Shown piece by piece: positions 53,334 through 64,000 of a DNA stretch of 64,000 nt. The position numbers and the translations under genes were made by a program. The stretch's first letter is position 1, and every line of letters begins with the position of its first letter. The DNA comes from Tetrahymena thermophila SB210. Taxonomy: Eukaryota; Ciliophora; Oligohymenophorea; Hymenostomatida; Tetrahymenidae. The notes beneath the pieces are model-generated. The model ran no database searches, was not told where the DNA came from, and worked only from the letters and a program-made list of their open reading frames with translations. The stretch lies in assembly GCF_000189635.1 (NCBI RefSeq), contig NW_002476481.1, forward strand, positions 868,001-932,000, given 5' to 3'.

Positions 53334-56046
53334 TTATTTTTTTTTTCTCAAAAATATTGAATAGTAATTTATGGGAATTTATTTAATTATAAGAAGATAA
53401 AACGAAAAAATAAATTATATGAATTTATATATTTGCTTTTAGCAAGAGAAATCACAAAAAAGTTAGTGAAAAATTTTTTATTAAATCTTAATATTTCTGA
53501 TATGTACTTAAAAATATAGTAGGAACAAGAGATTGGATATAAAAGTATTGACAATGTGAACTCACTAGAATAAAATATTTTTTGACATATTTAGGTGTAT
53601 TTTTCCCTAGGCCCAACCCAAAAAAATTAATTTATGTCTCAGTTGGTCCTATTGCATAATTCATTTAAATTTGATTATTTTTTGAACTTTCTTACTTCTA
53701 CTTAGCTTAGCTAAAAATTATTTAATTAAAAACAAATAATTGGTATTTTGTTATACATATTTTTATCTTTTAGAATTGAAAAAGTAAGTTAAAATTAAAT
53801 ATTATTTCAATGTAATATCCATATTTAATCGATATAACCAAGCTGAATAAATTAAGATACTTAGTCAAATCAAGCATATTTAATTTTTTCAAAATTTATT
53901 AAAGTGTAATAACTTTAATATATTTATAAAATACAGATGAACTACCATAAAAAGATGATTTTATATTCAGATTTTTAAAAGATAAATTCATGGTTATGAT
54001 TTTTTCTATGAATATTATTCTAATTTAATTTAATTATTTGCTTATTAGTAAAATAAAGAAAATTTTTTGATGGATTGCTAAATCAATAGTATTTATTTTC
54101 TATTATTAGATAAAATCAAAAAAAAAAGCTTGCAATTTAAAAGAAAATAAAATATCTGGCGCAAAATAAAAAAATATTTGGTAATAAATGTAAAGAAAAG
54201 AAAGAAAAAGATAACAATCTTTTTTTTGCTAAAAAAAATATGATTTTATGGAGACACACATAAAAAAATAGTATTATAGATTAATTTAAATTTATTATTG
54301 TATAATGGATGATTAATTTTCAATAAAGAATGAGGAGTATTTTAATATGTAATTTTTAAGAAAAGCACACGTCATAATCTTTATAGTTTTGATAATTGTA
54401 GAAGAATAATAAATCAATCTAATTTTCTTTTTATTTATTTTTTAATTTATCAGTGATTTTTAAATAGATATTTTTATTTTTTTTGCAATTTCTGAAAATT
54501 AGATGATATTTTATGTTTACCACAACTTTTTGAACAAAATCAGTTTTGCATTTTTTATTAATTAATTCGCAAATTTATAAAAATATATAAATATCCTTTC
54601 AAATTATATTTATGATTTTTTCAAATTATTTTGCATAACTTTATTGATTAAAGCTGAATAAAATATCTTAAGGTAAAAAGTAATACTTTAATCATTACTT
54701 ATTGAAAAAAAACAATTCAGTATAACTTGTTTATTTTAACTAAAATAAAATTTAATAAATTTATCTTTTTTATAATAATTCTAATTATTTAAACTATTGA
54801 TTAATTATTTTATCATTTACATACATTTTATACTTAGGATTTTTGTAAAAATAAACACTAAAATCTATTTATTATAAGAATTAATTGCTAAATCTTTACT
54901 CAGTTTGAAAATTGCTATTGTTTTTTTTCTTCTTTTATTTTATTTTATCTCCTCGAAAGTAATTAATAGAGAGGTTCGACTGGCATTTTGATAAATTTTG
55001 ATATAAATCTAAAATGTACTTTTGTAATAGAGCATCGGCATTATTTCAATCTTATTTTTATAGATAAATTTAAAAAGAATTCATAATGAAATAATAGCAT
55101 TTTTGCTATGAGAATGTTGATTAATTATGAAAACACTTGATAAAAGATTTTTTATAATGTTGATAAATAATTTAAAATTTATGATTTATAATTTTTTTTA
55201 TTTTGCGAAATGTGTTAATTAATAAGATATGCTTGAGGTTCTTGTTGGAATGAGTTGTGACTAGTTTTCAGAAAATTAATTGTCTATACGATATTTATTA
55301 TTATATTTGCAAAATTGGATGGAGATATTTATTTTCACAAGCAAATAAAAGAAAGATATTCAAAACCAGAAAGTTATTTTACAAAATTTTTTGAAAGTTA
55401 AGTCAATTATCTAAAAAAGAGTTGAATTTGTTACATCTAATCAATACTAATTAGTTTTTTTCTTTTTTTTGTAATCGAGCTTTTGATTTAATTTAGAATA
55501 AAATATTTTATCAGGTTTGCTAGTTTCTAAAAAGTGGTATGTATAATGAGAAATTATAAAATTATTATAAAAAGATATTTTATAGCAAATATTTTAGTGT
55601 GTAAGTCTATGGTTTAATATGAATTAAAGTGGAGATTTCAGGTAAGAAGAAGGAGAAACAAAGTTTTGATGTAAACCTAAGATAGATAGAAATAAATTTG
55701 TTAGCAATTTGTATGTAATGCAGGAAGATAACTAATATCTCAATATTTTATTTAGATGAATTGAATGAATTTTTATTGATAAAAGAATAATGCAAGCTTT
55801 TATGTATGTATGTATTTATGTATACTTGCATCATAATTCTAAATAAAATCCAATTTTTTAAATTTATGATTAAAGGATATTAAGAAAATTTGATTAATAA
55901 TTAATTTATTAAAAATTATTTGATTTTGTGAATAAAACGATAAAAAATTCAATCAACAAGCTTTTACTTAAAAAGAAAAGAAATAATTAAAAAAATAAAA
56001 GAAGCAAAAACAACTGCTGAAAAAGATTTAACAATATTCATCAAAA
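53334..56046. other. 2.7-kb AT-rich spacer
   Basis: Divergent intergenic region between the repeat gene and the kinase gene. I see no convincing exon. A short open stretch near 55,270-55,430 (+) is noted as rejected. A GTAT/ATGT run lies near 55,800-55,825. Confidence 0.5.
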
Positions 56047-60124
<4,078 letters not shown>

Positions 60125-60484
60125 GATTATTTTTTGTTAGTGAATTTAAGAAATTATTAAAAAGAAATTTTAAAGACTAAAAATGCTGGCTTAAAGATTG
60201 ACTAATTATATTCAAAAACAAATAAATAACAAAAAGCAACACATTTTTTTGAGAATTATAACAGTAAATTTATAAAATGTTAATATTAAAAATAATATTA
60301 CTACTCACAAATACACACCTACCTAAAATTACACACATACATACATACCTACATATATCTATTTTTATGCTTTTTATGTCTATAACTAAATTTAATATTT
60401 TAAAAAATCATTAAAAAATTTTTATTTGTTTTTAAGAATTTAATTATTTTAATTTAATAAAAATACATACTTAAAAATTAATTA
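60125..60484. other. Convergent 3' spacer after the kinase gene
   Basis: AT-rich, with ACAT/ACCT runs near 60,320-60,355. Nothing else visible. Confidence 0.6.
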
Positions 60485-60830
60485 TCAACTTAACAGAAAT
60501 TATACACATTAAAAATTTTATACATAATATAAACATAAAATAACTTCTCCTGAGTCATTAAATTCTTATTGTGATAATCTTATTGATTCTTTCACCAAAA
60601 TCTTCATTTTAAGGGGTTTAACATTTTTTAAGTATTTTCCTTCTTCTGTGTCGGGATTTTCATAGCTATTTATATGATTTATAACTAACTTCTGCAATAT
60701 TTCAACAAATAAATTGTACTCTGAATTTATTTCTTAATCTTAATTAGATAATATTTATTACCATTTTAATTGAATGGGTAATGAATTAGATTAGGTATAA
60801 AGGATAGAAACAAATACTTTCTTATTTCCT
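60485..60830 (-). CDS. Unresolved minus-strand coding island
   Basis: One minus-strand frame has a clearly protein-like composition. It contains QDQEINSEYNLFVEILQKLV, INSYENPDTEEGKYLKNVKP and KMKILVKESIRLSQQEFNDS, rich in Asp and Glu unlike random AT-rich DNA, and closes at TGA 60485-60487. An acceptor (TTTATAG) stands at about 60,829, and a plausible upstream exon ending in a GTAAGG donor lies near 61,240. I could not join them without a phase conflict, and no initiator ATG is visible before the divergent kinase gene. It may be a small unrecognised gene or a gene remnant. No family recognised. Confidence 0.38.
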
Positions 60831-61507
60831 ATAAATTTTTGTTTAGATATTCAAATAATTATTTAAAACCATATTAATTTGATTTATGCAAATAAAAATA
60901 TGTTTTAAAAATAAATATGATTATTAATAATAAATAATCATTCAAAAGTATATTTATAAATTTTATAGTATTTCATTTTTATTACAAAAAATAAAAAGTT
61001 ATATAATTTTGATAGAAAAATTTTAATTAAATTAATTAATTTTGTACTTACCAAAATAATTAGAATAATTTACGAATTAATAAAATTGTTATAGAGTTTT
61101 TATTGAATTCTAAAGTGCAATTTTTTTATTTTAATGAGAATAATTTATTGTTTATTTTAACAAGTTTGTGTATTTAATATTAATAAAGTTATTAACTTTG
61201 ATTATATTACCAAAACCTATGGTTTTAATTATCCTTACCAATATTAGACACTATTTAGTTTGATATGTATGGTCTTCAATTCTTTGTATTAGAAATACAA
61301 TAAATAAACACCTCTTATTTAAACTAAAGATTTCGCTTACATAAATAAATTGAAATAATTGATTGCTTGCAGTATCTTTAGCTCTATAAAAAATATTGAA
61401 AGTAATAATTAAAAAAATTAATTTAATATTTAGTTTTTAATTTTAAAGTATTAGATAGATAGTTAATAAACTATATAGATCAAAAGAGTATAGTTTCAAA
61501 TAAATAA
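60831..61507. other. Spacer upstream of the kinase-TPR gene
   Basis: AT-rich. It may contain 5' exons of the minus-strand island (a candidate ending near 61,240) and must contain the leader of the gene starting at 61508. Confidence 0.45.
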
Positions 61508-64000
61508 ATGGAGGAGGAAAATTAATACGAAAAGGAACTCACTAAATTAGCAAATTACTTAGAAACTGAAAAAAATTTGAAAATTTTAAAGAAGGATGGA
61601 GGAAAAGGCGGTTTCGGTACTGTTTTGTTTGTTGAAGACACTTAAAAGAATGCTAAATATGCTGTGAAAGCTTAGTATGTTGGTGATTCAAACAATTAGA
61701 AAATTGACTAAGCTAAACTTTAAAGTTGCTAGAGAGAGGCTCAAATCATGAGAGAGTGTAGTCATAAAAATATTATTGAGCTTAGAGACGAATATGTTAT
61801 TGATCTATATCACTTCATTTAGATGGATTTATGCGAATTTTCTCTCGAAGGCTGGATCAAAAAGAATGGTACTAAGCATATCCCTTACGCTAATTTTACA
61901 TACTATGCTTAGTAGATAATCGATGGCGTTGAATATTTACACAATCAAAATTATATTGTTAGAGATCTCTCAGTCAGAAATATACTTATTAATAAGGCTG
62001 GAGTTGTTAAGCTTTGCGATTTTGGTTTGGCTAAAAAAACTTAAAGTGCATAGTATTCTATGTAGTTTTCAGCAGCAGGTCCTAAGGGAGTTTTCGCTTA
62101 TTTCCCTCCAGAGGTTCTCAAAGAAGGATCATAAGAAGTGAAACAAAGCAAAGAGGCAGACATATGGGCATTGGGTATATGCCTGAAACTATTTGGTGGG
62201 CTTCAGATCCAAAAAGTTATGTATTTAGTTAGTTGCTCTGAATTTGATAAATTGATTGCTTTTGATTCTCCTAATCTTGATGCAAAATGTAATAAACTCA
62301 TTCAATATATTTTAATATGCGATCCTAAACAAAGACCAAATATAAATCAAATTCGTGAAAAGATGCATTAATGGTTTATTGAAAATATTGATGATGAAGG
62401 AAACTAGTTTGAGGAAGAGCAAGATTTTATGAAGCATCCTTCAATCAACGATGATAGTGAATAAAGTTAAGCAAGCACTAATATTATTATTTCTAGCAAA
62501 TCAAGCAAATAATCTTCTTAATTTTTAAATTCTACTTAATAAGATGAATTCAGCAATATCTTCTCCAATAACTTAAAAAGTAATAACTCAAATCAGTACT
62601 CCAATAATTCTAAATAGTATTCAAATAATTCCAAATAGTATTCTAATAATTCCAAGTAGTTCTCTAATAACTCTAAGTAATTTAAATCTTCTGGAGCAAG
62701 TTCTAGATTAATAGACTTTAACTATTTGGAGGCTGATAGTTTGATTGAAAAGTACAAAAAAAACTTAAAAAATAGTCCAGATAATATTAATTATTTGATA
62801 ACCCTAGGATTTCTCGAAGCTTGTGCAAATTGTAACTTTAAAAAGGCTGAATAATATTTCTAAGATGCGCGTGATATTGATGAAGATGATGTAGATTGCA
62901 TGCTTGGATAGTCTCACATTATTATCTTGAATTGCTTGAAGCGCAAATATAAACTTATTCAAAACTATTTAGACAAGTGCTTAACTATTTAATAAAATTA
63001 CTGGAGAATTCATTACTATCAATCTTGGTTGTATTTCTTGTAATAAAAATATTAACTATCAAACGAATCTTTGCAAACAGCTTTAGGTCTAGAGCTTAAT
63101 TCACCTTAAATTTACTCACTAAAAGCAGTTTTATCTTGTATTTAAGGAAATAACTAGCTTGGCTTGAGTGAAATCGAGAAGGCTATTTAACTAAATAAGG
63201 ACTAAAACGATCCACAAATCTTATTTAGAAAAGGATATATTTATCATAAAATTTTGAAAAATTAGAAGGAATCTTTAGCTGCTTATAAAGAGGCTCTAGA
63301 TATTTGCTAAAAAGATATGATGACTTTATTTAACATTACATAACTTTACAATGAATAACAGAATAATATTTAAGCAGAAAGTTTTGGACAAAAGGCTCTT
63401 CAACTTTATCCTAATAGTAGTTACATAAACTACCTCCTTGGAAGTATATAACAATCTAAAGATGTGGCTATCAAGTATTATTAGAAAGCAGTGGAAGCAG
63501 ACTCTGGAGATATTGATTCTTTAGAAGCTATTGCAAAAATCTATGTGGAAAGAAATTTATATCCTCAAGCAATTTAATATTACGAAACAATTTTAGAATC
63601 TGATGTTGTGAATGTAGATCTTCTTATTTAAATTGGATACTTAGAAATGGAAAAAACAAAAAGATATGACAGAGCTTAAATTTACTACAAAAGAGCCTTA
63701 GAACAAAATCCTAACATGGTTAACGCATAGATTTGTTTAGGTTTTATTCATAAGTAGAAAAACGAAGATTAATTAGCTGCTTAGGAATTCTAAAAAGCTA
63801 TTCAAATCGACCCAAATAGCCATAGAGCATACTTGGAATTAGGAATTGTAAATCTAAAAATGAAGAAAGATGATGAAGCAATATCAAATTTTTTGAAAGC
63901 ATATAATTTAAATAAAGATGAACCTATAGCTTCTTTTTAACTTGGAATTATATACAAAGATAAAAAAATGTACCCTTAAGCAATACCATACTTTGAGAAT
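61508..64000 (+). CDS. Protein kinase fused to TPR repeats (3' end outside window)
   Basis: Intronless for all 831 visible codons; ATG 61508 (MEEENQYEKELTKLANYLET) follows an AT-rich leader. The kinase domain spans about residues 25-290: Gly loop GKGGFGTV near 32, Lys in KYAVKAQ, catalytic loop YIVRDLSVRNILI near 150 (Asp and Asn kept, HRD His replaced by Val, the usual Lys by Ser), DFG in KLCDFGLAKK, and a PPEVL in place of APE. A Gln/Ser/Asn-rich linker follows, with four heptapeptide repeats. From about residue 418 the protein is a series of tetratricopeptide repeats, for example KAEQYFQDARDIDEDDVDCM, AIQYYETILESDVVNVDLL, AAQEFQKAIQIDPNSHRAYL and AISNFLKAYNLNKDEPIA, still continuing at the window edge. 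TPRs bind other proteins and presumably choose the kinase's targets. Kinase-TPR fusions are a common expanded class in ciliates; the substrate is unknown. Confidence 0.88.
62597..62680 (+). repeat. Four 21-nt in-frame repeats (YSNNSKQ)
   Basis: Four tandem units encode (Y/F)SNNSKQ in the kinase-TPR linker, with the Gln written TAG or TAA. A shorter degenerate unit precedes them. Confidence 0.9.

Noticed and set aside
54968-54990. A GGTTCGA-like string suggestive of a tRNA T-arm.
   Set aside because: No flanking stems of tRNA form can be drawn, and the surrounding sequence has no GC-rich island.
55270-55435. Possible exon with a KLDGDIYFHKQIKERYS-like stretch on the + strand.
   Set aside because: About 54 codons between TGA codons with no splice signals that connect it to a gene.

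Overview
The window is nuclear DNA from an oligohymenophorean ciliate, most like Tetrahymena. It is extremely AT-rich. In every well-defined gene TAA and TAG are read as glutamine and only TGA ends the frame. The many GT..AG introns run from about 50 to nearly 500 nt, unlike the tiny introns of Paramecium. A standard-code ORF scan therefore shows almost none of the genes. All coordinates below come from reading with the ciliate code and splicing by eye. No tRNA, rRNA, telomere repeat, transposon or CRISPR array was seen.

Layout. 1-21.7 kb: two tandem, closely similar giant genes on the + strand for multi-domain membrane proteins (a propeller-like part, a right-handed beta-helix, a Cys-rich part and a C-terminal bundle of membrane helices). 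The first is cut by the window start; the second appears complete. 23.1-27.6 kb: a Q-rich coiled-coil gene (+) converging on a CCCH zinc-finger gene (-). 29.1-31.5 kb: profilin (-) with a broken partial copy, introns included, just downstream of it. 34.7-37.3 kb: mitochondrial dihydrolipoamide succinyltransferase (E2 of the 2-oxoglutarate dehydrogenase complex, -). 39.0-41.3 kb: a leucine-rich-repeat gene (+) with nine exons of exactly 90 nt, one 30-residue repeat each. 42.1 kb: a small membrane-anchored DnaJ protein (-). 44.5-47.2 kb: an 863-residue coiled-coil protein (+). 47.7-53.3 kb: a second gene of the 90-nt-exon family (-) in which exon plus intron has been amplified to 14 copies. 56.0-60.1 kb: a cyclic-nucleotide-dependent protein kinase of the PKG/AGC type (+). 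60.5-60.8 kb: an unresolved minus-strand coding island. 61.5-64.0 kb: a protein kinase fused to TPR repeats (+), running off the window.

The most unusual system is the pair of 90-nt-exon genes. Every repeat exon is 90 nt and every flanking intron is phase 2, so any number of exons can be gained, lost or skipped without changing the frame. The 39-kb gene holds an old, diverged set. The 48-53-kb gene holds a younger set in which introns are also still alike and copies six units apart resemble each other. It looks like a gene that grows and shrinks by whole exon-intron cassettes.

The other genes are mostly unrelated housekeeping and signalling genes and show no operon-like logic, as expected in a ciliate. 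Gene ends are best supported for the DnaJ, profilin, E2, both repeat genes and the two coiled-coil genes. The 5' exons of the PKG-like gene, the middle of the second giant gene and the 60.5-kb island are only partly resolved.
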